From Sphingomonadaceae bacterium (GTDB lineage Bacteria > Pseudomonadota > Alphaproteobacteria > Sphingomonadales > Sphingomonadaceae): DNA of 33,471 bases. A program made the position numbers and the translations under genes. This document shows, piece after piece, positions 20,062-28,850 of this stretch. The number at the start of each line of letters is the position of its first letter. Position 1 is the first letter of the stretch. The DNA lies in assembly GCA_019090585.1 (NCBI GenBank), contig JAHRVR010000169.1, positions 1-33,471 on the forward strand. Reading direction: 5' to 3'. The notes beneath the pieces are model-generated. The model was not told the DNA's origin and did not search any database. It saw only the letters and a list, made by a program, of their open reading frames with translations.

Positions 20062-20997
20062 TTATGCCTGAACCAGTTGCCTTCCGATCCACGCGACGGT
20101 TGCATTCACGGCACCAAGCGCGGGCTCGGCAAATTCGGTCATCGAGTAATAACCGTGAAACATGCCTTCATCGATGCGCAGTTCAACCGGAACGCCATCT
20201 CGTTCCAGCAGCTTGGCATAAGCGATATTGTCATCGCACAGGACATCACAATCGCCCGTGGTGATGAAGGCCGGGGCAAGGCCTGATGCGTCTTTGAGCT
20301 TTAACGGCTTGGCAAGCGGCGATGAATTCTCGCCATCGCCAGAAAGATAATGGCCCCAGAAATACTCCATGTCCGCGCCAGTCAGCATCCATCCCTTATC
20401 GCCGACTTCGCGATAGGATGCGGTGGTGAAATCTGTGTCGAACGCGCCATAGACAATGATCTGACCCGCCAGATCAGGCCCGCCTTCGTCGCGCGCGCGA
20501 ATGGCAATTGCAGCGCACAGGTTCCCGCCAGCACTGTCTCCGGCGATGAAATACGGCCCTTTGAGATTAGCCGCAGCCCATCGCAGCCCTGTGAAGCAAT
20601 CGTCGAGCGGTTGGGGAAAGGGGTGTTCGGGCGAAAGCCGGTAATCAACGCTGATGACGTCAAGGCCAGCCCAGCCCGCCCAGCGGCGGCACATGCTGTC
20701 GCCCGTATCGAGGTCGCCCAGGACCCAACCGCCGCCGTGGAAATAGACAATCGTGCCCTTGGTTGCGCCGAGCGGCTTGAAATGGCGAATGGGGATCGGG
20801 CCGTGCGGTCCACTTATGGTTGAGTCGATAACTTCAGCAAGCTCGGGCAGGTCTGTTGGCTCCGGGGCTGCCGCAAGGATATTCGTCATGAGCGCTCGTG
20901 CACCTTCGGGCGGAAGCGAGGCAAATTCTGGAATTCCAGCTTCCTTGCGCTTCTCGAAAAGAATTGCGCCGTAAGGGTGGGGTTCTCTCATTGTCAT
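20062..20997 (-). CDS. alpha/beta hydrolase, hormone-sensitive-lipase family
   Basis: VYFHGGGWVLGD, VDYRLSPEHPFP, AGDSAGGNLCAA. Confidence 0.95.
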   Translation of the reverse strand: MTMREPHPYGAILFEKRKEAGIPEFASLPPEGARALMTNILAAAPEPTDLPELAEVIDSTISGPHGPIPIRHFKPLGATKGTIVYFHGGGWVLGDLDTGDSMCRRWAGWAGLDVISVDYRLSPEHPFPQPLDDCFTGLRWAAANLKGPYFIAGDSAGGNLCAAIAIRARDEGGPDLAGQIIVYGAFDTDFTTASYREVGDKGWMLTGADMEYFWGHYLSGDGENSSPLAKPLKLKDASGLAPAFITTGDCDVLCDDNIAYAKLLERDGVPVELRIDEGMFHGYYSMTEFAEPALGAVNATVAWIGRQLVQA

Positions 20998-21977
20998 TGC
21001 TGCGCCTGCTCCATCTGTTCGGTTGCCTTGGCAGCCGACCCTGCACCTTTATCCAGCTGTCCGGGAGGAGCACCAATGGGGGCGTCTTCCTTTGCTCCGG
21101 ACAGGCGCGATTGTCCCATGATCGCCGGATAGGGATTGACGCCGGTGGCGCGGCCCGTCCCGATTGCCTGGCAACGCGCCTTCATGGCATCGCTGTCATG
21201 ATTGGGCAGGATATAGAGCTCGCCTGCTTCTGCGGCGTCGAAAACTATCCTGGCCAGTTCTTCGGGCGGCATGGCCTTCTCGAGATTGCCGGTCATCAAC
21301 TGCTCGACCCGCTTTACGGTTGCATTCTCGTGCCGGGCTTCGCGGTCAAGATCCAGTGCAGAGGGGCTGGCCTTTTCCGGCTCCATGATCTCGGTGCGGA
21401 TCATGCCTGGCATGGCAATGGTCACGCCTATGTTGCCAACCTTTTCGGCCACCAGATCAATGTAAAGCGCCTCGGTCAGGGCCAGCGCCGCATGTTTTGT
21501 TGGCGAATAAGTCGCATAGCCTGGATAGACCGCGATGCCGGCGCCCGATGCAATGGTCACGACGTGGCACGGATCGCCTTGCGCGATCATTCGAGGCACG
21601 AAGGCACGGATTCCGTGGGCGACGCTCTTGAAGTTCAGCTCGACAATCCAGTCCATCTGTGCGGCGCTGGTTTCCCAGGCAAGTCCGCCGACGAAGGCAC
21701 CGGCATTGTTGAACAGCATGTTGACTTGTCCGAAGCGATCCACCGCTGCTTTGGCAAGATTCTCGACATCGGCCTCGCTCGTGACGTCCGCGCGCATGGC
21801 CAGAACTTCGCCGCCCATGGCGGTCAGACTTTCCTGCGCTTGCCTGAGCTTGTCCTCGCGGATGTCGGAGATGACGACGCGCATTCCCCTGCGCACGGCT
21901 TCTGTTGCCAAGCCAAGGCCGATGCCGCCCGCCGCGCCCGTGACGATCGCGACGGCGCCCTTCTGAATTGCACTCAT
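20994..21977 (-). CDS. SDR-family oxidoreductase
   Basis: MSAIQKGAVAIVTGAAGGIGLGLATEAVRRG, FNNAGAFVGG, YSPTKHAALAL; 4-bp overlaps with both neighbouring CDSs. Confidence 0.95.
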   Translation of the reverse strand: MSAIQKGAVAIVTGAAGGIGLGLATEAVRRGMRVVISDIREDKLRQAQESLTAMGGEVLAMRADVTSEADVENLAKAAVDRFGQVNMLFNNAGAFVGGLAWETSAAQMDWIVELNFKSVAHGIRAFVPRMIAQGDPCHVVTIASGAGIAVYPGYATYSPTKHAALALTEALYIDLVAEKVGNIGVTIAMPGMIRTEIMEPEKASPSALDLDREARHENATVKRVEQLMTGNLEKAMPPEELARIVFDAAEAGELYILPNHDSDAMKARCQAIGTGRATGVNPYPAIMGQSRLSGAKEDAPIGAPPGQLDKGAGSAAKATEQMEQAQQ

Positions 21978-23644
21978 GCTTCTGCTCCGACTTTGCTTTT
22001 GCTCAGGGAAAAGCCCGCATAGCCATTGGCTGCAATGTGATCGCAGCGCGCGATATAATTGTCGAACCCACCAATATAGGCCAGGAACATGCTGGGTTTG
22101 CCCGGAACGTTCGCGCCCATGTACCAACTGTTTGCTTTGGGAAATAACGTCTGGTTGGCAACCGTTCGCGTGTGTTCCGCCCAGTCTGCCGCTGCGGACT
22201 CGTCTGTCTCGATGATGTTGATACCCTGCTGGTTCATGGCGTTGATACAGTCGGCGATCCAATCGACATGCTGTTCCAGCGTAAGGATCATGTTGGCCAG
22301 AACAGACGGGCTGGACGGGCCGTTGACCGTGAACAGGTTGGGGAAGCCCGGTATAGCCAGACCAAGATAGCTTATCGGGCCGTCTGCCCATGCCTCACTG
22401 AGGGAAACGCCGCCTCGCCCTTCAATGCCAAGATTGACGATTGGGCCTGTCACCGCATCGAAGCCGATGGCAAAGACGATCAGATCGACCGGATATTCCC
22501 CGGCGCTTGTCTGAATACCAGTTGCGGTGATCCGCTCAATCGGTTCGGTCTTGATGTCGACGAGTTCAACCGTGTCGCGATTGAATGTCGCAAAATAATC
22601 GGTGTCCAGGCACAGGCGCTTGGTTCCAAACGGATAGCCTTTGGGGATCAGTTTCTCGGCTACATTTGGATCGTTCACCGTTTCGCGAATTTTTGCGTGC
22701 ACGAAGTTTGCCGCAATATCATTGGCATTCTGATTTAGCGTGGTATCGCGAAAGCAGCTCTGAAGGTTCCATCGGCCCAGCTTCCAGGCATGTTCCATCC
22801 GATCGTTGCGTTCAGCCTCGGTGAAGTCAGCTGCCGTCCGGTCGGTGCTCAGTTCAAATATCTGGCCCGAGCGCGACCGTTTCAATTTATCGAGGTAAGC
22901 GGGGTAGTCTTCGAAGACCTCTTTGCGGCGCTCCTCCGGCAAGGGGCCGTTATATGCCGGCACGCTGTAGTTGGCAGTGCGCTGAAAAACCGTAAGCTGC
23001 TTTGCGGTCTTGGCAATTTCGGGGATCGACTGGATCGCCGAGGAGCCGGTGCCGATGACAGCAACGTTCTTGCCGTCCCAGTTGACATTTTCCTTGGGCC
23101 ATGCGCCGGTCTGAATCCACTGTCCCTTGAAGTCTTCCAAACCCTTGAAATCCGGATCCTTGGGCACGGAGAGGCAGCCCACCGTGGTGACAAGGTATTT
23201 GCAGGAAATACTCTCGCCCTTGTCGGTTTCCACAGTCCAGCGATTGCGGCCTTCGTCATATCTCGCCGCGGTGATCTTCGACTGGAATTTGATGTCGCGC
23301 TTCAGGTCGAACTTTTCTGCGACAAAGTTGGCATAGCGCAGGATTTCGTCCTGCCTGGCGAAACGCTCGGTCCATTGCCACTCATCCAGCAGTTCCCGAG
23401 AGAATGTATAGCAGTAATCGACACTCTCAACATCGCAGCGCGCGCCGGGGTATCGGTTCCAATACCATGTGCCGCCGACATCGGTGCCCTGTTCGAAGCC
23501 GAAAACACTCATGCCAAGTTGGCGAAAGCGGTGATGCGCGTACATTCCGCCGAAGCCCGCACCGATTACGACGATGTCCGCTTCAGCCGGCACAGCTGTC
23601 GTTCCAACGACCGTTGCCAAATCCTGCACTTCAGACAAGATCAT
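21974..23644 (-). CDS. flavoprotein monooxygenase, Baeyer-Villiger type
   Basis: VIGAGFGGMYAHHRFRQLG, GGTWYWNRYPGARCDVES, VIGTGSSAIQSIPEIA, fingerprint-like FKGQWIQTGAWP. Alternative start at 23662. Confidence 0.93.
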   Translation of the reverse strand: MILSEVQDLATVVGTTAVPAEADIVVIGAGFGGMYAHHRFRQLGMSVFGFEQGTDVGGTWYWNRYPGARCDVESVDYCYTFSRELLDEWQWTERFARQDEILRYANFVAEKFDLKRDIKFQSKITAARYDEGRNRWTVETDKGESISCKYLVTTVGCLSVPKDPDFKGLEDFKGQWIQTGAWPKENVNWDGKNVAVIGTGSSAIQSIPEIAKTAKQLTVFQRTANYSVPAYNGPLPEERRKEVFEDYPAYLDKLKRSRSGQIFELSTDRTAADFTEAERNDRMEHAWKLGRWNLQSCFRDTTLNQNANDIAANFVHAKIRETVNDPNVAEKLIPKGYPFGTKRLCLDTDYFATFNRDTVELVDIKTEPIERITATGIQTSAGEYPVDLIVFAIGFDAVTGPIVNLGIEGRGGVSLSEAWADGPISYLGLAIPGFPNLFTVNGPSSPSVLANMILTLEQHVDWIADCINAMNQQGINIIETDESAAADWAEHTRTVANQTLFPKANSWYMGANVPGKPSMFLAYIGGFDNYIARCDHIAANGYAGFSLSKSKVGAEA

Positions 23645-23864
23645 TATCTCCTCAAATTGCATTCATTGGAATTTGTGCTGGAAATAGCGCACATCACAAT
23701 GGATACATCTGGACGTGATGTCCATATATATGCGACGGCTGACGTCTCGAGGCTATCGGACTAAGTTATAGTATTTTGAAAAATAACAATAAATTCGACA
23801 ATCTCGCATTTGGATATCGTCTTGCATCTGTCGTGGCTGAACCGGATATACGAGGATCGGTGGT

Positions 23865-23877
23865 TGCACAGTGTGCA
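23865..23877. promoter_or_regulatory. candidate operator: palindrome TGCACA-G-TGTGCA
   Basis: Perfect 6-bp arms with 1-bp centre in the 336-bp divergent gap between BVMO and VOC operons. Confidence 0.45.
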
Positions 23878-23980
23878 GACTCGTTCACTAATAGGGTCAC
23901 GATTCGCGCTTTCTCCGCGGAGGCTTCCTGCGCGGTGCTAGTGAGTGGATAGAAAAAGATAATATGGAGAGGTCGGTACT

Positions 23981-24385
23981 GTGGCCCTGCTGAAATTCAT
24001 CGATCATGTCGCGATTACAGTTGCCGATGTGGAGCGATCGACAAAATTCTACACTGCGCTGTTTGGCGCAGAGCTTCTGTTCGATCATGCGCCAAATGGA
24101 CGTTGTCTGGTCCGGTCTGTGCAGATCGGGGGCGGGGTGCAGCTTAACATCCACCAGGAAGGCAACGGGATGGACCTCGTGGCGGCCCGGCCGACACCCG
24201 GCTCGGCCGATATATGCTTCCGGTTTGGCGGGTCGATTGATGAGGCTGAGGACTTGCTGCGCAGCCATGACATCGAAATTATCGAAGGGCCGTCTGCGCG
24301 GACGGACAATCAGGGCGGCGCCGCCCAATCGGTCTATTTCCTCGATCCGGACGGCAATCTGCTGGAACTGATGGCGTCGGATTGA
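23981..24385 (+). CDS. VOC-family (glyoxalase/bleomycin resistance) protein
   Basis: GTG start; LKFIDHVAITVADVERSTKFYTALFGAEL ... SVYFLDPDGNLLELM. Confidence 0.9.
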   Translation: MALLKFIDHVAITVADVERSTKFYTALFGAELLFDHAPNGRCLVRSVQIGGGVQLNIHQEGNGMDLVAARPTPGSADICFRFGGSIDEAEDLLRSHDIEIIEGPSARTDNQGGAAQSVYFLDPDGNLLELMASD

Positions 24386-24412
24386 TCAGCCAGGCACAAG
24401 GAAGATATCATT

Positions 24413-25555
24413 ATGCAGGACGACACGACCAAGAGCGGCGCCATAGCGCGCGCGGCAATCGCGAAATCGACGCGTTCGCGATTTTTTGGGGATTTCACAG
24501 CGGCGAGGAAAGTACTGCGAAGCAGCAGCGTCGTTCAGGGCGGTGTTGGTATCCAGACCTTGAGGGATGTCGATGAGGACGATGTCACCATGTTCTATCT
24601 GGATGGCAAAGCGCACCAGAAGCGCCGCGCGGCAATTGCGCCTTTCTTTACGCTCAAGACGATCACGGAAAAATATGAGCCGGTGATGCATCGCTGTGCG
24701 GACACGTTGATATCCCGGCTGGCGCAGACCGGAGCCGCGGACTTGGGCGAACTGGCCTTTTACTATGCGGTTGTCGTGGCAGCTGATGTGATCGGACTGG
24801 ATTATTCCGACATTGACTGGCTGGCGCGGCAGATCGGCTCGATCATCGACGAAGACGGCGGTAAACGCCCGACCAAGGATTTCGATGACCCGGACCTGCT
24901 GGCATTTTTTGATGATGTTGTGCAGCCGGCGATTGATCGGCGCCGCAAGGAGCCGACCGAAGATATAATCTCGACCATGATCGCCAATGGCCACAAAGAC
25001 CGCTTTATCCGCACAGAAGTGCGCGGCTATGCGATTGCGGGCATGGCTACAACGCGTGAATTTATCAGCATGGCGGCGTGGTATTTGTTTGAACAGCCCA
25101 ACTTGATGGAGCGTTTCAGGACTGGCAGCGATAAAGACCAGTTTGCCATTCTGGACGAGGTTATTCGGCTTGAGCCGGTTTCCGGGGTAATCAAGCGCGA
25201 GGCCTCCGAGCCCATGGAAGTTGCGGAACTTGGCCCGGTTGCACAAGGCGATATTCTTGGCATCGACATTCGAAAGGCCAATCTGAGCGAGGATGTCGTC
25301 GGCGAATGTCCTTATGCCTTTAACCCGGACAGGGAAAATCGCATACCTGCCAAGAGCGGTTACATGAGCTTTGGTGATGGTCCGCATCGTTGCCCCGGTG
25401 CCATGCTCTCCATACACGAAACGCGCATTTTTCTGGACAAGCTGGCGAGGCTGCCTGAATTGAAGTTGGTATCCGAACCGCAGCTGAGCTGGTTCCGGCC
25501 GATTACCAGCTATGAGATAAAGAACATGTTGGTGACTTGCGAAAAGGTTGGCTGA
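24413..25555 (+). CDS. cytochrome P450 with non-canonical I-helix
   Basis: MSFGDGPHRCPGAMLSIHETRIFL heme loop; DEVIRLEPV (ExxR); I-helix AGMATTREFI. Confidence 0.93.
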   Translation: MQDDTTKSGAIARAAIAKSTRSRFFGDFTAARKVLRSSSVVQGGVGIQTLRDVDEDDVTMFYLDGKAHQKRRAAIAPFFTLKTITEKYEPVMHRCADTLISRLAQTGAADLGELAFYYAVVVAADVIGLDYSDIDWLARQIGSIIDEDGGKRPTKDFDDPDLLAFFDDVVQPAIDRRRKEPTEDIISTMIANGHKDRFIRTEVRGYAIAGMATTREFISMAAWYLFEQPNLMERFRTGSDKDQFAILDEVIRLEPVSGVIKREASEPMEVAELGPVAQGDILGIDIRKANLSEDVVGECPYAFNPDRENRIPAKSGYMSFGDGPHRCPGAMLSIHETRIFLDKLARLPELKLVSEPQLSWFRPITSYEIKNMLVTCEKVG

Positions 25556-25600
25556 TTGTTGCAGCGCGCGCCGATGGAAACGATGAGGGAGAGTTAGAAT

Positions 25601-27082
25601 ATGTCGCAAGATCCAGCCCGCATTCCGGTCATTATTGGCGTTGGGGAGATCAACGACAGGCCGGATGATCCGATGGACGGCCTCGATTCGGTTGAGCTGA
25701 TGGCGGCCTCTGCAAAGAAGGCGGACGTGGATGCTGGCGGCGGCTGGATCGAACAGTGCGACTGGTTGACCAATGTCGCGCAGATGTCGTTTCGTACATT
25801 TGACGTGGAAGCGATGCTTCCAAAGGCGCTGGGGATCAAGCCGGCAACAGTGGTCGAGGCGAAAGGCTCTTATGGCGATCACCCGGTCATGCTGGTCAAC
25901 GATGCTGCCAATGCAATTGCATCGGGCAAAGCCTCGGTCTGCATCGTTACTGGCGGCGAAGGGCTGCGCACGGCGGCAAAGCGGCCAAAGAAAGACGGCG
26001 GCGGTGAAGACCTGTTCAGAAAGTCACGCACGAGCGCTTCAGACGTGCGGCAGCGTTATGGCATGATCGAGCCGGCACAAATCTACCCGCTTTATGAAAA
26101 CGCGACCCGCGCGGCATGGGGACTGAGTCTGGCACAGGCGCAGGCGGAAACGGGCAAGATCTGGTCGACGATGTCGCAGGTCGCCAATGACGCCGAAGGC
26201 GCCTGGATCAAACAGCCGCGCACGCCGGAGGAAATTACAACATTCGATGCGAACAACCGGCCCTTGGCATTCCCATATTCAAAGTTCCAGGTTGCCAATT
26301 CGTCTGTGAATCAGGGCGCATCACTGATCATCACCAGTCTGGCCAAAGCGCGGGCGGCTGGGATTGACGAGGGCCGGATTATTTACATCGGCGCAGGCGC
26401 GAATGCCCATGAGGATGAAGAACCGCTCAATCGCGTGAACTGGACCGGAACTGTGGCGATGGAAGTGGCCTTGGAAAAGACCATGGAGTTGAACGGGCTC
26501 GCTGCGAATGACCTCGATCACGTTGAGCTCTACTCGTGCTTTCCGTGCGTTCCCAAGATGGCGCGGCGCATTCTTGGCCTGTCCGCTGACCGGCCACTGA
26601 GCGTTCAGGGCGGGCTGACGTTTGGGGGCGGCCCGATGGGCAATTACATGATGCATGCGAGCGCGGGGATGGTCCGCAAGCTGCGTGAAAGCGGTGAATA
26701 CGGCCTGCTTTACGGCAATGGCGGCCATTGCACACATAACCACGCCATCGTCCTGTCAACGCATCCGGTCAAGGGTGTGAGCTTTCCGCAGGACTATGAT
26801 TTCCATGAAGAGGCCGATGCGCGGCGCGGAGCCATCCCTGAAAGCGACCAGACTTATGAGGGCCCGGCCACTATCGAGACATATACGGTCTTTCATTCAC
26901 GCGCGGGTGACCCCACCAGCGGCGTGATCTTTGCACTGACACCGCAAGGGACGCGGGTTGTCTCGAAAGTAGAAGGTGAGGATTTGGATATGATGGCGTT
27001 CCTCACCGATGGCACGGTCGAGCCGGTCGGCACTTCCGGGCGCACCGAGCGCGTTGGCGAAACCCTGTTCTGGAGGCGATAG
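25601..27082 (+). CDS. thiolase-like protein (TLP1-like) with extra C-terminal domain
   Basis: 493 aa; thiolase-fold features (PVIIGVGEIN, VNDAANAIASGKASVCIVTGGEG, DLDHVELYSCFPC, GGLTFGGGPMGNYMMHA) plus about 80-aa C-terminal extension; no Cys at the nucleophile position. Confidence 0.85.
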   Translation: MSQDPARIPVIIGVGEINDRPDDPMDGLDSVELMAASAKKADVDAGGGWIEQCDWLTNVAQMSFRTFDVEAMLPKALGIKPATVVEAKGSYGDHPVMLVNDAANAIASGKASVCIVTGGEGLRTAAKRPKKDGGGEDLFRKSRTSASDVRQRYGMIEPAQIYPLYENATRAAWGLSLAQAQAETGKIWSTMSQVANDAEGAWIKQPRTPEEITTFDANNRPLAFPYSKFQVANSSVNQGASLIITSLAKARAAGIDEGRIIYIGAGANAHEDEEPLNRVNWTGTVAMEVALEKTMELNGLAANDLDHVELYSCFPCVPKMARRILGLSADRPLSVQGGLTFGGGPMGNYMMHASAGMVRKLRESGEYGLLYGNGGHCTHNHAIVLSTHPVKGVSFPQDYDFHEEADARRGAIPESDQTYEGPATIETYTVFHSRAGDPTSGVIFALTPQGTRVVSKVEGEDLDMMAFLTDGTVEPVGTSGRTERVGETLFWRR

Positions 27083-27206
27083 GCCGGCGGAGTGCCGGTG
27101 CGCGGCAGGGATATTGAATGCCATCATAGCGGACTTGCAGGGGTTTTTCAGGCGGTTCAGACAGCACTTATGAAAAACACAAGACTTGCAGCCGGGCGCA
27201 TATCAT

Positions 27207-28808
27207 ATGTTTGATGGAACACCCGATAGCGCGACGGGGCTGGCGCATATATCCGCTGACACGTCATTTCCGCTCCTCGATATGACGATCGGAGATTGCC
27301 TGCGCGACAAGGCGGAGCGGTTTGGAGACCGTTCCGCCCTGATATGGCGCATGGATGGGGAGCTTCAGCGCTTTAGCTACAGCGAATTGCTGGCCCAGGC
27401 AGAGCTCGTGGCAAGCTGGCTGCTTGAGCGGGCCAGCCCGGGTGAGCGCGTTGCGATCTGGTCGCGCAATTCTGCCGAATGGGTCGTCACTGAATTTGCC
27501 TGTGCGCTTGCCGGGCTGGTTGTGGCGGGCTGGAACCCGGCTTGGTCGGAACGCGAATGTGAACATGCACGCGATCTTATCGATCCGGCGGTGCTCTTGA
27601 GCGGATACGATACGCGCGGTGTCTCTTTGATGGACCGTGCCGCGCATCTCATGCCGTCTGGGAAGGTCTTTGCCCTTGAGGAACTGTTCGATCTTGTAAG
27701 AGGCAGCAAGCCGGTGGAACTGCCGCAGGTTGATCCATCAGACTTGTTCATGATCCAGTTCACTTCCGGCACGACGGGGCGTTCCAAGGGCGCGTCTCTC
27801 TCTCATTTCGCGGCGCTCAATGCCAGTTATCTGCGAGCGGTGTCGGCTGGATTTGACGAGACCGATATCTGGGTCAATGCCGGGCCGCTCAACCATGTGG
27901 GCGGTGCGCTCAGCGTTGTGCTTGGCTGTGTATCGGTTGGCTCTTGTTATGTGTTGATGCAAAGGTTTGAAACGGGCGAATATCTGCGCATGATGCGCGA
28001 AACCGGCGCCACCCGGATCGGCGGCGTGCCGACCATGTTGATCGCGCTGTGTGAACATCCCGAATGGGACCCCTCGCAATTCAATATCAGGTCGATCGGA
28101 TCGGGCGGCGCGTCGGTGCCCAAGCCGTTGATTGAGCGGCTGAACCGGGAATTTGGCGCGCCGGTTGTGGTTGTGTTCGGTCAGTCCGAAAGCGTGATGA
28201 TCACGACCTCTGTCCCGCAAGATGCGCCAGAGATCGCTGCGAAAACTTCTGGCCGCGCTGCGCCGCATGTTGACCTGAAGATATGTCATCCCGAAACCGG
28301 CAAAACGCTCAAGGTTGGTGATGTGGGGGAAGTCTGCGCTCGCAGCCCGATGAATATGGACGGCTATTTCCGGATGCCCGAAGCCACGGCCACGACCATC
28401 GACAAAGACGGGTATATCCATACCGGCGACCTCGGTTCGCTCGATGCCCAAGGATACCTCAGTATTCAGGGGCGTACGCGCGAAGTCATCATCCGGGGCG
28501 GCGAGAACATCTATCCAGCTGAGATCGAGGGGTTTCTGCTTGAGCACCCGGACATTGTGTCACTCGCGGTTGTCCCCATTGCCGACGAAAAATGGGGGCA
28601 GACCGTGGCGGCAGCGATCAAGCTGCGCGATGGTTGCGCGCTGGATGCGCAGGAGCTGGAAGCTTTCGCTGCCAAAGGCCTCGCCCATTTCAAGATTCCG
28701 CGCACCTGGCTTGCGGTTGAAGCGTTCCCGATGACGGCTTCAGGAAAGATCAGGAAAGTGGACGTTGAAAAGCTGTTCGAGAGAAATTCAGCGGCCCCGC
28801 CAGTCTGA
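27207..28808 (+). CDS. acyl-CoA synthetase (AMP-forming)
   Basis: IQFTSGTTGRSKGASLSH, GRTREVIIRGGENIYPAEIEGFL, PMTASGKIRKVDVEKLF. Confidence 0.95.
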   Translation: MFDGTPDSATGLAHISADTSFPLLDMTIGDCLRDKAERFGDRSALIWRMDGELQRFSYSELLAQAELVASWLLERASPGERVAIWSRNSAEWVVTEFACALAGLVVAGWNPAWSERECEHARDLIDPAVLLSGYDTRGVSLMDRAAHLMPSGKVFALEELFDLVRGSKPVELPQVDPSDLFMIQFTSGTTGRSKGASLSHFAALNASYLRAVSAGFDETDIWVNAGPLNHVGGALSVVLGCVSVGSCYVLMQRFETGEYLRMMRETGATRIGGVPTMLIALCEHPEWDPSQFNIRSIGSGGASVPKPLIERLNREFGAPVVVVFGQSESVMITTSVPQDAPEIAAKTSGRAAPHVDLKICHPETGKTLKVGDVGEVCARSPMNMDGYFRMPEATATTIDKDGYIHTGDLGSLDAQGYLSIQGRTREVIIRGGENIYPAEIEGFLLEHPDIVSLAVVPIADEKWGQTVAAAIKLRDGCALDAQELEAFAAKGLAHFKIPRTWLAVEAFPMTASGKIRKVDVEKLFERNSAAPPV

Positions 28809-28850
28809 CCGGGGTGATACCTTCCTGACTGGAGCGAGAGCGCGGGCGGT

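Noticed and set aside
20898-22022. 374-aa plus-strand ORF
   Set aside because: Antisense to the SDR and hydrolase genes, which have clear catalytic motifs.
20994-22391. 465-aa version of the SDR with a 138-aa N-terminal extension
   Set aside because: The extension overlaps the BVMO coding region; the MSAIQKG start at 21977 gives a standard SDR N-terminus and a 4-bp overlap.
9608-23877. Idea that the two TGCACA-containing palindromes (9608-9625 and 23865-23877) are the same operator
   Set aside because: Half-site order is inverted (TGTGCA..TGCACA versus TGCACA..TGTGCA) and spacers differ, so a shared regulator is not supported.
23885-23944. TCACTA...TAGTGA inverted pair across about 48 bp upstream of the VOC gene
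   Set aside because: Six-base arms with a long spacer are expected by chance at this window size.
24386-25882. 498-aa minus-strand ORF
   Set aside because: Lies fully antisense to a well-supported P450 and the start of the thiolase-like gene; product is His/Arg/Asn-rich with no recognisable domain. High-GC mirror ORF.
27738-28547. 269-aa minus-strand ORF
   Set aside because: Antisense to the acyl-CoA synthetase; His/Arg-rich shadow frame.
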